64,000 bases of DNA from Tepidanaerobacteraceae bacterium (GCA_024655905.1 JANLFP010000013.1:1-64000), one strand, 5' to 3'; positions 1-9,353 are shown, counted from the stretch's first letter. Notes: generated by a model not told the origin, from the sequence alone. Numbers and translations are program-made.

Positions 1-98
1 CGATAAAACAGCGGTAGCTTTTTTGAAATGCGCTGCGGAAAGCCATATATTAAGGAGAATCTATGCTTTCCTGCGCATTATAAAAGGAGGAGATTTAA

Positions 99-1415
99 AT
101 GGCCACAATTCTTACAATGCCCAAACTCGGCACCACCATGGAAGAAGGAACCATAATAAAATGGCTTAAAAAAGAAGGAGAGCCCGTAGAAAAAGGCGAA
201 GCGTACGTAGAAATACAGACCGACAAAGTAAACCTTGAAGACGAAGCTCCGGAATCGGGCATAATGAGGAAAATCCTCATACCCGAAGGTGCCGTTGTTC
301 CCGTTGGAAAAGAAATAGCCATAATTGCCGGCGCCGACGAGCCTCTCCCCGAAATAGAAAAAGAAAAACAAAAAGAAACCGAAACATCACCCATCCAGAA
401 TGCATACGAAGAAATACAACAGCCACCGCAACAAACACAAATCGCAGAAGGCAAAATAAAAGCCTCTCCGGCGGCAAAACGAGTCGCCAGGGAAAACGGT
501 GTAGATTTGTCAAAAGTAACTCCTACCGGCCCCGACGGCCGTATAATAGAAAAAGACGTTCTGGATTTCATCGAAACAAACAAAGTGAAGGCCACTCCGG
601 TAGCAATAAAAATTGCCGAAGAACAGGGGATTGATCTTGCCACAATTCACAAGGCTCCGGGAGAAAGAATAACAAAACAGGACCTCATGCCACAGGAAGA
701 CAAAAAAGAACCCCCGACTCCGAGTACGCAGAAGGTTATCCCGGTGGTCGGCATGAGGAAAATAATAGCCGAGAGGATGGCAAAAAGCAAAGCCACTGTT
801 CCCCATATATACCTTACCCTGGAAGTGGACATGACAAGAGCCATGGAGCTTCGAGAAAAACTGCTTCCAGCCATACAGGCCCGATACGGCTGCAAATTGT
901 CCTACAACGACATTCTCATAAAAGCCTCGGCTGTGGCTATAAAGCAAAACCCCATAATAAATTCAAGCTTTATCGGAGATGAAATAATAATAAAAGAAGA
1001 CATAAACATCGGCCTTGCGGTAGCCCTGGAAAACGGCCTCATAGTTCCTGTGGTGAGATGTGCCGATAAAAAAGGCATCGGAGAAATATCCAAAGATACG
1101 GCACAGCTCATAGAAAAAGCCCGCTCCGGCAAACTCCTGCCCGACGATTACCAGGGCGGCACATTTACCATTACTAATCTGGGGATGTACGATATAGAAA
1201 ACTTCAAGGCAATCATAAACCAGCCTGAAAGCGCCATCCTGGCGGTGGGCAAAATAATGAAAAAACCGATCGTAATAGACGACCAGATTGCTATAAAACC
1301 CATGATGAACCTAACCCTTTCCTGCGACCACCGCGTCATAGACGGCGCCCAGGGAGCCAGATTCCTCCAAATGCTCAAACAGATTCTTGAGGAACCTCTG
1401 GAGATGTTAATGTAA
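99..1415 (+). CDS. Dihydrolipoamide acyltransferase (E2) of a 2-oxoacid/acetoin dehydrogenase complex, copy 1
   Basis: 438 aa. This is the core acyltransferase, which carries acyl groups on a lipoyl arm and passes them to CoA. Seen: an N-terminal lipoyl domain with the lipoylated lysine at about K43 (context TDKVNLE); two peripheral-subunit-binding domains in tandem (about 125-160, ASPAAKRVARENG; about 165-198, ATPVAIKIAEEQG); and a C-terminal catalytic domain ending in the HxxxDG site (SCDHRVIDG). The start is ATG after AAAGGAGGAG. The E3 gene follows after 14 bases, so the pair is an operon; the E1 genes are presumably upstream of the window. Whether the substrate is acetoin, pyruvate or a branched-chain oxoacid cannot be decided from E2. 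The gene is unusually A/C-rich and T-poor on its coding strand compared with the second E2 at 28.5 kb. Confidence 0.93.
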   Translation: MATILTMPKLGTTMEEGTIIKWLKKEGEPVEKGEAYVEIQTDKVNLEDEAPESGIMRKILIPEGAVVPVGKEIAIIAGADEPLPEIEKEKQKETETSPIQNAYEEIQQPPQQTQIAEGKIKASPAAKRVARENGVDLSKVTPTGPDGRIIEKDVLDFIETNKVKATPVAIKIAEEQGIDLATIHKAPGERITKQDLMPQEDKKEPPTPSTQKVIPVVGMRKIIAERMAKSKATVPHIYLTLEVDMTRAMELREKLLPAIQARYGCKLSYNDILIKASAVAIKQNPIINSSFIGDEIIIKEDINIGLAVALENGLIVPVVRCADKKGIGEISKDTAQLIEKARSGKLLPDDYQGGTFTITNLGMYDIENFKAIINQPESAILAVGKIMKKPIVIDDQIAIKPMMNLTLSCDHRVIDGAQGARFLQMLKQILEEPLEMLM

Positions 1416-1429
1416 AGGAGCTGTTTTAC

Positions 1430-2815
1430 ATGACCTACGACATTGCGATAATAGGCGGCGGTCCCGGAGGATACGTGGCCGCCATATACGCCGGAAAGAA
1501 AAAGGCAAAAGTCGCCCTTATAGAAAAAAGCGAACTGGGCGGAGTATGCTTGAACCGCGGCTGCATCCCCACAAAAGCCCTGGTCCATAGCGCCAACACA
1601 GCAAACGAAATAAAACAAGCCAAAAGATTCGGCATAACAGCCCGGGAAGTACAAATAGACTGGAATGCTATCCAGAAAAACAAAGAAACCATAGTAAACA
1701 CACTCACCAGGGGAGTGGAAAACCTCCTTAAAGCAAACGGTGTAAAAACATATAAGGGAGAAGCAAAACTTCTAGACAAAACTACCATAGAAGTAACATA
1801 CCATACCGGACAAAAAGAAACCATAACGGCGCAAAACATAATAATTGCCACGGGCTCTACCCCGACGATAGTTCCCATACCGGGCCATGACCTGCCTGGG
1901 GTAATCACCAGCGATGAAGCCCTATCCTTAGAAGAACTTCCGAAGTCCATGCTCATAATAGGCGGTGGAGTCATAGGCATAGAATTGGGGTATATATATA
2001 ACACTTTAGGGACCGACACCACAATAGTGGAAATGCTCCCCCGGATACTCCCGAGACAGGACGAAGAAATACAAAAAGAACTGAGAAAAATTCTCGAAAA
2101 ACAGGGCATAAAAATATACACCGACTCAAAAGTAAAGACCATAGAAAAGCAGAATGAAAAACTCATAACGACCTTTGAAACCCCGGAAGGCACAAAACGG
2201 ATTGAAACAGACAAAGTCCTCGTGGCCACAGGAAGAAAACCCAATACCCAGGCAGTGGAGAATCTTCACATTGATATGCAAAAAACCGGTATAACGGTAG
2301 ATGAGTACCTCAGAACAAACATACAGAACATTTATGCCATAGGAGATGTCACCGGAAAATCCATGCTGGCTCATGTGGCTTCCCACCAGGGCTTAAATGC
2401 GGTCAAGAACATCCTGGGACAAAACAAAAAGATGGATTATATAGTAATACCGAGCTGCATATATACAAGCCCTGAAGCGGCATCGGTTGGCCTTACCGAA
2501 GAAGAGGCACGACAGAAATATAAAGACAACATCAAAATCGGCCGATTCCCCTTCATAGCCAGCGGAAAAGCGTTGACCCTTGGAGAAAGACAGGGTTTTG
2601 TGAAGATAATATCCGATCCAAAATACGACGAAATCCTCGGCGTCCATATCCTCGGCCCCAGCGCTACAGAACTTATCGCCGAAGCTGCTCTTGCCATAAA
2701 GCTGGAGTGCACTGCAGAGGAACTGGCCGAGACAATCCATGCTCATCCCACCCTTTCGGAAGCGGTCATGGAAGCCTCCTTTGATGTCCTGGGAGAACCC
2801 ATTCACAAGATGTAG
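1430..2815 (+). CDS. lpdA: Dihydrolipoyl dehydrogenase (E3), copy 1
   Basis: 461 aa flavoprotein that reoxidises the dihydrolipoyl arm of E2 with NAD+. Seen: the N-terminal FAD-binding GGGPGGYVAA motif; the redox disulfide in GGVCLNRGCIPTK; the NAD-binding IIGGGVIGIELG segment at about 180; a second FAD contact (YAIGDVTG) at about 310; and the C-terminal interface His-Glu pair (HAHPTLSE). Length is normal for the family. The ATG lies 14 bases after the E2 stop with GGAG upstream, so it is co-transcribed with E2. A second, diverged E3 is encoded at 30.1 kb beside another E2. Confidence 0.95.
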   Translation: MTYDIAIIGGGPGGYVAAIYAGKKKAKVALIEKSELGGVCLNRGCIPTKALVHSANTANEIKQAKRFGITAREVQIDWNAIQKNKETIVNTLTRGVENLLKANGVKTYKGEAKLLDKTTIEVTYHTGQKETITAQNIIIATGSTPTIVPIPGHDLPGVITSDEALSLEELPKSMLIIGGGVIGIELGYIYNTLGTDTTIVEMLPRILPRQDEEIQKELRKILEKQGIKIYTDSKVKTIEKQNEKLITTFETPEGTKRIETDKVLVATGRKPNTQAVENLHIDMQKTGITVDEYLRTNIQNIYAIGDVTGKSMLAHVASHQGLNAVKNILGQNKKMDYIVIPSCIYTSPEAASVGLTEEEARQKYKDNIKIGRFPFIASGKALTLGERQGFVKIISDPKYDEILGVHILGPSATELIAEAALAIKLECTAEELAETIHAHPTLSEAVMEASFDVLGEPIHKM

Positions 2816-2845
2816 GCGAAAGGGGTTCTCCCTCTTCATTTATCA
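2791..2845 (+). terminator. Terminator overlapping the 3' end of lpdA copy 1
   Basis: GGGAGAACCC (2791-2800) pairs with GGGTTCTCCC (2823-2832), a 10-bp stem with a 22-nt loop that contains the lpdA stop codon. It is followed by a T-rich but interrupted tail. Confidence 0.6.
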
Positions 2846-3010
2846 TTTTAATATTGATACTTTTAAGATTTAACGTTATTATTATATCGTATGGAGAATT
2901 CATCTTTAAAAACCTTTGTTGGGCTTTCATTTTGCCCGAAGGCAGAAAAGCCAACATAGATAATAATATAATAACAGCGGCTATGATTATCTTTGAGAGG
3001 GGGGAATAGG

Positions 3011-3325
3011 ATGACCTCCAGAATGGAAGCAGAACTTTTCTGCCTGCATTGCAATAAGGATACACCCCATATGGTAACATACGCAGGCAATACTTTAAAA
3101 AGCGTCAGGTGCACTCAATGCGGCAGCGAAATTGAAATCAAAAGAGAAAAACTGTTGGGAAACTATGCAGTAGATTTTATTGAAAGAATCCTTACAAAGC
3201 CGTACAGAATGACGAAAGAACTTGAAGGGGACATCAAAAAATTCATACTATCCCTGCCCATCAGGATAATTACAAAGCCATATCGCATCGCAAAAGAAGT
3301 CGAAGATATTATCAAAAAAGATTGA
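3011..3325 (+). CDS. Small zinc-ribbon protein of unknown function ('bh protein'-like)
   Basis: 104 aa. Two CxxC knuckles (CLHC near residue 11 and CTQC near residue 35) form a zinc ribbon. The C-terminal half holds two similar amphipathic repeats, ILTKPYRMTKELEGDI and IITKPYRIAKEVEDII. I recall similar short proteins labelled only 'bh protein' in Clostridia; no function is known to me. The start is taken at ATG 3011 because GAGAGGGGGG sits just upstream; a TTG at 2993 would overlap that ribosome site. The stop is 17 bases before the ptsI start, so it probably shares the ptsI transcript. Confidence 0.8.
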   Translation: MTSRMEAELFCLHCNKDTPHMVTYAGNTLKSVRCTQCGSEIEIKREKLLGNYAVDFIERILTKPYRMTKELEGDIKKFILSLPIRIITKPYRIAKEVEDIIKKD

Positions 3326-3342
3326 GTTTGAGGGAGGTAAAC

Positions 3343-5067
3343 ATGTTAAAAGGGATTGCGGCATCGCCCGGTATTGAAATTGGAAAAGCTTATGTGCTCG
3401 AGGGACATCAAATCGTTATTAACAAGGAAAAAATAACAGAAGGCATGGTCGAAAATGAAATAAAGCGCCTTGAGGAGGCGATAGTCCGCTCTAAGGAGCA
3501 GCTGGAAAAAATAAAGGAAAAGGCTGAAAAAGAATTGGGTCATGACAAAGCAGAAATTTTTGCGGCTCACATAATGGTTCTGGAAGATCCCGTTTTTATT
3601 GATGAAATAAAGTCTAGGATAAAGAGCGATAAAATCACTGCCGAAAATGCTGTATCCATAGTATCACAGCATTATGTTGAAATGTTCAACAATATGAATG
3701 ATGAATACCTGAAGGAAAGGGCTGCTGACGTTAGAGATGTAAGCGAAAGGATGATAAAAAACATTCTTGGAGTTCCAATAGAAACCCTTGCGGATATTTT
3801 TGATGAATCCATTATAATTGCAAAAGACCTTACTCCTTCTGATACCGCACAAATGGACAAAGAGAAAGTGCTGGCTTTTGCAACCGACATGGGAGGCAGG
3901 ACTTCTCACACCGCTATTATGGCCAGATCCCTTGAGATTCCTGCAGTGGTAGGGCTTGTGGATATATCCCGGAAGGCCAGAACTGGCGATATTGTCATAG
4001 TTGACGGCAATAAAGGCATAGTTCATGTCAACCCTGATGAAAATACTTTAAAGGAATATGAAAAAATAAGGCAGGATTATATTAATTATCGCCTGGAGCT
4101 GAAAGAGTTGAAAGACCTTCCTGGCATGACCCGTGACGGGGTCCGAAGGGTGGAGCTTTCAGCAAACATCGGCACCCCAAAAGACGTAGAGGGCGCACTG
4201 AATAACGGAGCTGAAGGTGTAGGCCTATACCGAACAGAGTTTTTATACATGGATCGTGAAAACCTGCCTACGGAAGAAGAACAGTTTGCAGCATACAAAC
4301 AGGTGGCTGAAGCCATGGCTCCGCGGCCGATTATAATCAGGACCCTCGATATTGGGGGAGACAAGAAGCTTCCTTATCTGGACATGCCCGATGAGATGAA
4401 TCCTTTTCTGGGTTGGAGAGCCATCCGCATGTGCCTGGACAGGCCCGATATTTTAAAAACCCAGCTTCGGGCTATACTTCGAGCCAGCTTCTACGGAAAT
4501 GTGAAAATCATGTACCCAATGATATGCCGTGCTGAAGAGATAATAAAAGCCAATTCGATACTGGAGGAAGCAAAAAAAGAGTTAAAAGCGGAAGGTATTC
4601 CTTTTGACGATAACCTTGAAGTGGGCATTATGGTCGAAATTCCTTCTGCTGCCGTAATAGCTGATATTCTAGCTAAAGAAGTGGATTTCTTCAGCATAGG
4701 CACCAATGATTTGATTCAATATACTCTGGCTGTTGACAGGATGAACGAGCACATATCGAATCTTTACGAACCGTTGCATCCGGCAGTGCTGAGACTTGTA
4801 AAAAATGTTATCGACGCCTCGCACAGTGCCGGGAAATGGACGGGTATGTGCGGCGAGATGGCAGGCGATGTGACAGCAACCCCTATATTGCTTGGATTGG
4901 GTTTGGACGAATTTTCTATGAGCGCATCATCCATTCCGCAGGTGAAAAAGATTATCCGCTCTCTCACATTTGATGAAGCAAAACAGATAGCAGAAAAGGC
5001 ATTGAAAATGGAAAAACCTCAAGAAATTAGAAAAATGATGGAAGAGTTCATAGAAAAAATAAAGTAG
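3343..5067 (+). CDS. ptsI: PTS enzyme I, phosphoenolpyruvate-protein phosphotransferase
   Basis: 574 aa. The enzyme takes phosphate from PEP onto a histidine and passes it to HPr, the first step of PTS sugar uptake; it is cytosolic. Seen: the N-terminal HPr-binding/phosphohistidine domain with GGRTSH, whose histidine falls at residue 189, the same number as in E. coli EI; and a C-terminal PEP-binding TIM barrel with the catalytic cysteine at residue 503 (GMCGEMAGD). The residue before GGRTSH is Met (DMGGRTSH), where many homologues have Ala. The start is ATG 3343 after GAGGGAGG. No HPr gene lies in the window; the upstream partner is the zinc-ribbon gene. Confidence 0.97.
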   Translation: MLKGIAASPGIEIGKAYVLEGHQIVINKEKITEGMVENEIKRLEEAIVRSKEQLEKIKEKAEKELGHDKAEIFAAHIMVLEDPVFIDEIKSRIKSDKITAENAVSIVSQHYVEMFNNMNDEYLKERAADVRDVSERMIKNILGVPIETLADIFDESIIIAKDLTPSDTAQMDKEKVLAFATDMGGRTSHTAIMARSLEIPAVVGLVDISRKARTGDIVIVDGNKGIVHVNPDENTLKEYEKIRQDYINYRLELKELKDLPGMTRDGVRRVELSANIGTPKDVEGALNNGAEGVGLYRTEFLYMDRENLPTEEEQFAAYKQVAEAMAPRPIIIRTLDIGGDKKLPYLDMPDEMNPFLGWRAIRMCLDRPDILKTQLRAILRASFYGNVKIMYPMICRAEEIIKANSILEEAKKELKAEGIPFDDNLEVGIMVEIPSAAVIADILAKEVDFFSIGTNDLIQYTLAVDRMNEHISNLYEPLHPAVLRLVKNVIDASHSAGKWTGMCGEMAGDVTATPILLGLGLDEFSMSASSIPQVKKIIRSLTFDEAKQIAEKALKMEKPQEIRKMMEEFIEKIK

Positions 5068-5076
5068 CAAATTTCG

Positions 5077-5113
5077 AAGGAGGCGTTTTATTTAAGCGCC
5101 TCCTTAAAATTTT
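5077..5113. terminator. Inverted repeat between convergent ptsI and AEC genes, probable bidirectional terminator
   Basis: AAGGAGGCG (5077-5085) and CGCCTCCTT (5097-5105) form a 9-bp stem with an 11-nt loop exactly between two convergent genes. The flanks are A/T-rich but there is no clean T-run on either side, so the call rests mainly on stem strength and position. Confidence 0.6.
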
Positions 5114-6065
5114 AAAATCCAAAAAATTGATTTAAGAGCACTCTATATGCTGGTATTACAAATATTGTGGCGATGGTGGTTGCGGCTATCATGAGTGCCA
5201 CATATTCGCTGTCTGCATCGTAAGCTTTTGAAATTATGGCTGTGTTTGTCATAACCGGCATGGCAGCCTGTATTGCAAATACGTTCTTAGCAAGCGGCGG
5301 TAGCGGAAACAAGAATGAGAGCAAAATAACTGACATCGGTGAAATTATAAACCTGCCGGCGCACAAGACCAGCATATCTTTGCTGATTCTTAAATTTTTG
5401 AGCTCTATTGAATGAATGGTTATGCCAACGAACATTAATGAAATGGGTGTTGTAAGATTTCCGATATATCTAAAAGTATCCATAATAAAGGAAGGCAGCC
5501 TCATCCCCAACATAATCATTGCAACTGAAAAAAGAAAAGCGATTAGAGGCGGAGACAAAATTTTTTTTGCTGTTTCTATTGAAAATAATTTTTTGTACCT
5601 GCTGTTCACATCTTTGTTTATTTCATATACACCAAAAGTCCAGAAATAAACCGTATTTGCAATGTAGTACAACAATACGTAAGGAATGCTTCCTTCACCG
5701 AACAGGGCGTAATTAATGGGAAGACCCATAAAAACAGTGTTTGAGTTAAAAAACATGGATCTGAACACACCTTGTCTTCCGGCAGGTATATTTGCAAGCG
5801 CTGCAGCAACAAAACTTAGCAGATAGCAAATCGCCATGGATAAGAAGGGGACCAGCAATCCGTTTGAACTTGCAACAAGCTTCTCTTTATTAAAATTATT
5901 CAAGAGGTCGTGTATCATGAGCATGGGAAGGGATACTTTGACAACGAGCTTTACAAGCAGCTTTGAAGAATTTTCGTCAAACCATCCCCTCGATGTCAAC
6001 AAATATCCTATCGAAATCATAAGCATTATGCTTAAAACGCTCTGAATTGATTGCAAAACAACCAT
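5112..6065 (-). CDS. AEC-family (auxin efflux carrier-like) transporter
   Basis: 317 aa integral membrane protein with about ten hydrophobic segments across its whole length, as in the AEC family, whose bacterial members often move malate or other organic acids. Seen: an N-terminal helix pair (SVLSIMLMISIGYLL), the central GLPINYALFG region and a C-terminal segment with AMPVMTNTAIISKAY. The start is ATG 6065 after GAAGGAG. It stands alone on the minus strand, convergent with ptsI and with the Gld-type operon ending about 90 bases upstream. The substrate cannot be told from the sequence. Confidence 0.85.
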   Translation of the reverse strand: MVVLQSIQSVLSIMLMISIGYLLTSRGWFDENSSKLLVKLVVKVSLPMLMIHDLLNNFNKEKLVASSNGLLVPFLSMAICYLLSFVAAALANIPAGRQGVFRSMFFNSNTVFMGLPINYALFGEGSIPYVLLYYIANTVYFWTFGVYEINKDVNSRYKKLFSIETAKKILSPPLIAFLFSVAMIMLGMRLPSFIMDTFRYIGNLTTPISLMFVGITIHSIELKNLRISKDMLVLCAGRFIISPMSVILLSFLFPLPPLAKNVFAIQAAMPVMTNTAIISKAYDADSEYVALMIAATTIATIFVIPAYRVLLNQFFGF

Positions 6066-6152
6066 TTAAAAACTCCTTCAGTTGTAATGATTTTATATAT
6101 TATAAAACATAAAAGATAGTATAATTATGAAAAGCCATGCGTTTTGTATTAT

Positions 6153-7580
6153 TTATAGATTCTTCCTGCGCATCCACACCAGTAAACCGGCGGCAATTAT
6201 GATTGCAGGCAACCCTACCACTGTCGAATAAAAAATTGCCTGAGCCATATTTGCTGTTAAATTTACAAAAGGAGGTTCTTCAGATTTTGCCGGTATGCTC
6301 AGCAGATTGGTGCTCTGAAGCAGCCATGTCACTGAGCCCGCGGCAAAATCGAGATTTCCGGCAAGCCCCAGTGTTTGAGGCCCGAGAAACGCTGCATTTC
6401 CCGCCACGACGGCTATGGGGTCTCCGGTTTCCGGGTCGGGAGCGGTTATTGTATTCGGGTCAAGAGGTGTATCCTGCTTTTTTTCTTCAGCAGGCCTGGA
6501 AACGGCATATGCCAGGTGAAGAGGTCCCTTGATGTCTTTATTGTCTTTAGATACGCTGTTTTTGGTAAGGTCCGTTTCGCCGAATGCATCATTGCTGGTT
6601 ATTAGAAGGGACCTTACCTGAAGATTATCGGGTAATTTTGCAATCGGCTCCAAACTTCTGCTAAAAGGGAAAACGACTGTAAGTTTTTTATCAAGCAAGC
6701 TTTGCGTGACATCATGGTTTTCCACCATCGGCACCGGTGTGAGCGGATCGGAATAAAAAGACCGCTGCGGATCGGTAACAACATCATCATGAACCTTCAA
6801 ACCGATGCTATCTAGCAGATTTTTCCATTCGGCCATGGGGGCGCTGCTGTCGGTAGGACCAAGGAATATTAGAAGTTTACCGCCCTTCTTGATATAGTTT
6901 TCCAACATATCTCTCTCTGTTAATACAAGGTCCCTCTGGGGCCCTGCCGCTACTATCAGATCGGCGTCATCGGGGATTTTTCCTTTTACGGAAAGCTCCA
7001 GTTGATCCGTGACATATCCTTCGCCTTGGAGATAAGAGTTGAAGCTGTCCAGATCCGATATAATGCTGGCCTCGCCATGGCCTTTCAGGAAATAAATGTG
7101 AGCCTGGTTCTGGCGGTTTAAATCAAGGATGGCCCTGGTCACTGCCTGTTCTCCATTGAAGTCCATGGAATACGAATTCTCCCCCGGTGAATACAGGTTG
7201 TACTGGCTGATGGTGCGCCGATGCTTCAAATCCTCGACTATAATTGTGTTGTATTCCTGGACATCATATTTTTTTGCTATGGCCGGTTCTTTTGCCGGGT
7301 CATAAAAGTAAATTTTTATTTCAGGAGAAGCAAAGCTGTATTCTTTCAGCAGATTTTTTATATCGCTGCCTGTATTGCTGCCATCTGCAATAAAAGCAGT
7401 TATTTTGACCGGTTCCTTTAACCCGGCCAGAATTTCCTTGGTTTTTTGAGACAGGGTGAATCTTTTGGTTTTTGTTAAATCCCATCGCTTATGGTACTTG
7501 TTTGACGCAACATTCACGCCTACAAATGACACAATAAGCACTAAGGCAATGAAAAAACCTGAAAGTTTCCTAATATTCAT
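6153..7580 (-). CDS. GldG-like extracytoplasmic subunit of an ABC-2 type exporter
   Basis: 475 aa. Seen: one N-terminal signal-anchor helix (about 8-28); a long soluble domain of the GldG/DUF4350-type family (YFLKGHGEASI, then LIVAAGPQRD and LLIFLGPTDS, a Rossmann-like fold); and one C-terminal helix (about 445-468) followed by MRRKNL. In Bacteroidetes, GldG works with GldA and GldF in gliding, but the same trio is widespread in non-gliders with unknown cargo. The start is ATG 7580 after GGAGGAT. It follows the permease by 13 bases, last of three genes. Confidence 0.82.
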   Translation of the reverse strand: MNIRKLSGFFIALVLIVSFVGVNVASNKYHKRWDLTKTKRFTLSQKTKEILAGLKEPVKITAFIADGSNTGSDIKNLLKEYSFASPEIKIYFYDPAKEPAIAKKYDVQEYNTIIVEDLKHRRTISQYNLYSPGENSYSMDFNGEQAVTRAILDLNRQNQAHIYFLKGHGEASIISDLDSFNSYLQGEGYVTDQLELSVKGKIPDDADLIVAAGPQRDLVLTERDMLENYIKKGGKLLIFLGPTDSSAPMAEWKNLLDSIGLKVHDDVVTDPQRSFYSDPLTPVPMVENHDVTQSLLDKKLTVVFPFSRSLEPIAKLPDNLQVRSLLITSNDAFGETDLTKNSVSKDNKDIKGPLHLAYAVSRPAEEKKQDTPLDPNTITAPDPETGDPIAVVAGNAAFLGPQTLGLAGNLDFAAGSVTWLLQSTNLLSIPAKSEEPPFVNLTANMAQAIFYSTVVGLPAIIIAAGLLVWMRRKNL

Positions 7581-7593
7581 ATAAACATCCTCC

Positions 7594-8304
7594 CTATGAC
7601 CAAGTCCTCTTGGCTACGCCGAGCATGGAAATCAGCAAAGATATAATTATGATGCTCAGGAAAAATACTAAATGTGTCGTGTCTATTATCCCCCTCAGAA
7701 AGTCTCCGTAATGCTCTGAAATCGAAAGAGCTTTTGCAAATTGACCCAGAGGTCCTGATATATTGCCTGACAGCCATCCCACCATCCAGAAAAGCAACAA
7801 TATGCCGAAACCCGATATGCTTGCTATTATCTGGCTGTTGGTAAATGATGAACACATTATTCCTATTGCCAGGTATGAGGCTGTTAGTAGCATAAGCCCG
7901 AGGTATGAAGCTGCTATAGCACCTCTGTCCGGCGAAGATATCGTAAGCAATATGCCTGGGAAAATAAAGGTCATAATAATTATGACTGCAAACAGTGCCA
8001 GAGAGGCCAGATATTTTCCCAGCACCAGCTGAGGAATGGTCACAGGAGATGTAAGCAGGAATTCCATGGTGCCGTCTTGCTCTTCTCCAGCTATCATCTT
8101 CATGGTCAAAACTGGAGCTGCAAAAATAAGTATAACCGCCAGATTCATAAATAGACTTGTCATTTCGGCAATTCTGGAACTAAAAAGAGCTGCGGAAAAG
8201 AAATATCCCGCCAGAGCCATAATGACCGATATGACAGCATAGGCCAGCGGAGATTGAATGTAACCTTTCAATTCACGTTTAAATATGCTTAAAATTACTG
8301 ACAT
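7594..8304 (-). CDS. ABC-2 type permease (GldF/NatB-like)
   Basis: 236 aa with six hydrophobic segments and a cytosolic N-terminus (MSVILSIFKRELKGYIQSPLAY), the usual start of ABC-2 permeases. The conserved segment KMIAGEEQDGTMEFLLTSPV is the cytosolic loop typical of GldF/CcmB-like exporters. ATG 8304 is chosen because AAGGAGGC lies 8 bases upstream; it overlaps the end of the ATPase gene by 26 bases, which suggests translational coupling. Together with the ATPase and GldG-like subunit it should form one export or membrane-remodelling complex. Confidence 0.88.
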   Translation of the reverse strand: MSVILSIFKRELKGYIQSPLAYAVISVIMALAGYFFSAALFSSRIAEMTSLFMNLAVILIFAAPVLTMKMIAGEEQDGTMEFLLTSPVTIPQLVLGKYLASLALFAVIIIMTFIFPGILLTISSPDRGAIAASYLGLMLLTASYLAIGIMCSSFTNSQIIASISGFGILLLFWMVGWLSGNISGPLGQFAKALSISEHYGDFLRGIIDTTHLVFFLSIIIISLLISMLGVAKRTWS

Positions 8305-9271
8305 TTTCGCTTGCCTCCTTAAAAGATGCAGGCATTCCATCTTCCTCGGTTGTAAGTTCCAGGAATATTTCTTCCAGGGACATTTTGGAAGATTTCATTT
8401 CCAGTATGGCAAATCCTCGAGAAGCCATGGCAAAAAAAATATCTTCCCTGATGTCCCTGCCTTTTTCTGATGTTGCTCTGAACTCGGATATATCCTTGCC
8501 TTTAGAATTTACGGATACTGTTTGCACACCCGGAACCTCTTGAAGAGTATGAAGCACATCTTCATCAGGTCCTTTTATCTGCAGGCTTATTTCCTGATGT
8601 CCCATAAGAGCGTTGCTCAGGTTTTCGGGAGTGTCTTCGGCTATAAGCCTGCCCTTGTTTATTATAGCCACCCGATGACACAGACAGCTCACTTCCGGCA
8701 ATATATGGGAACTCAATATGATTGTCCTTTTGCCTGAGAGGTTTTTTATTAGCTGTCTTATCTCAATTATTTGTTGCGGATCCAGACCTACCGTTGGTTC
8801 GTCCAGAATCAGAACCTCAGGTTCTCCAACCAGCGCTTGGGCGAGCCCCACCCGCTGGCGATATCCCCGGGAAATGTGAGAAATAAGACGGTTCTTCACA
8901 TCGGAGATTCCCACCGCTTCCATGACCTTGTTTACCCTAAAACTATTTTCCTTACCCTTAAAACCTTTTAATTCAGCAGAATAAGATATGAAATCTTTTA
9001 CGGTCATATCTTTATAAAGCGGTGGATTTTCTGGCAAATAGCCGATAAGCCTTTTTACCGCAACGGGTTGCTTGACGACATCATATCCTGCCACACGTAT
9101 GGTTCCGGAAGTCGGAGGCATATATCCCGCAATTATCCGCATGGTAGTTGATTTACCGGCTCCGTTGGGGCCTAAAAGTCCGATAATTTCACCTCTTTTT
9201 ACGAATAATGATATGCCCTTCAGCGCTGTTTTGCTGCCGTAATTTTTTGTAACATTGGAGAGTTCTATCAA
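8279..9271 (-). CDS. ABC transporter ATP-binding protein (GldA-like)
   Basis: 330 aa. Seen: Walker A GPNGAGKS at about 34-41, a signature motif drifted to SRGYRQRVGLAQ at about 135, Walker B with VLILDEPTVGLDP at about 155, and the H-loop in LSSHILPE at about 190. A C-terminal extension of about 100 residues follows, as in DrrA/GldA/CcmA-type exporter ATPases. It starts at TTG after AAAGGAGG. It is the first gene of a minus-strand operon with the permease and the GldG-like protein. Confidence 0.92.
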   Translation of the reverse strand: MIELSNVTKNYGSKTALKGISLFVKRGEIIGLLGPNGAGKSTTMRIIAGYMPPTSGTIRVAGYDVVKQPVAVKRLIGYLPENPPLYKDMTVKDFISYSAELKGFKGKENSFRVNKVMEAVGISDVKNRLISHISRGYRQRVGLAQALVGEPEVLILDEPTVGLDPQQIIEIRQLIKNLSGKRTIILSSHILPEVSCLCHRVAIINKGRLIAEDTPENLSNALMGHQEISLQIKGPDEDVLHTLQEVPGVQTVSVNSKGKDISEFRATSEKGRDIREDIFFAMASRGFAILEMKSSKMSLEEIFLELTTEEDGMPASFKEASENVSNFKHI

Positions 9272-9305
9272 GAAGCTTCCTCCTTTATCTTTATATAGAG
9301 ATACT

Positions 9306-9336
9306 GGAATAAATTTGTTTTTTAAGGGACATTATA
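9306..9336 (+). promoter_or_regulatory. Likely sigma-G-type promoter of the spore protein gene
   Basis: GGAATA (9306-9311), 18 bases, then CATTATA (9330-9336), close to the forespore sigma-G pattern (about TGAATA, 17-18 bases, CATACTA) and 17 bases before the SASP start codon. The inference rests on the fit and on the gene downstream. Confidence 0.55.
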
Positions 9337-9353
9337 AATTTTGAGGTGAGCTT

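Noticed and set aside
63-83. Six-codon leader frame (MLSCAL) before the first E2 gene
   Set aside because: It has an AAGGAG upstream, but a six-codon frame without attenuator structure is too weak to call.
95-643. Long minus-strand frames opposite E2/E3, his and E1 genes
   Set aside because: Shadows of strong plus-strand genes with low-complexity or cysteine/phenylalanine-rich translations and no ribosome sites.
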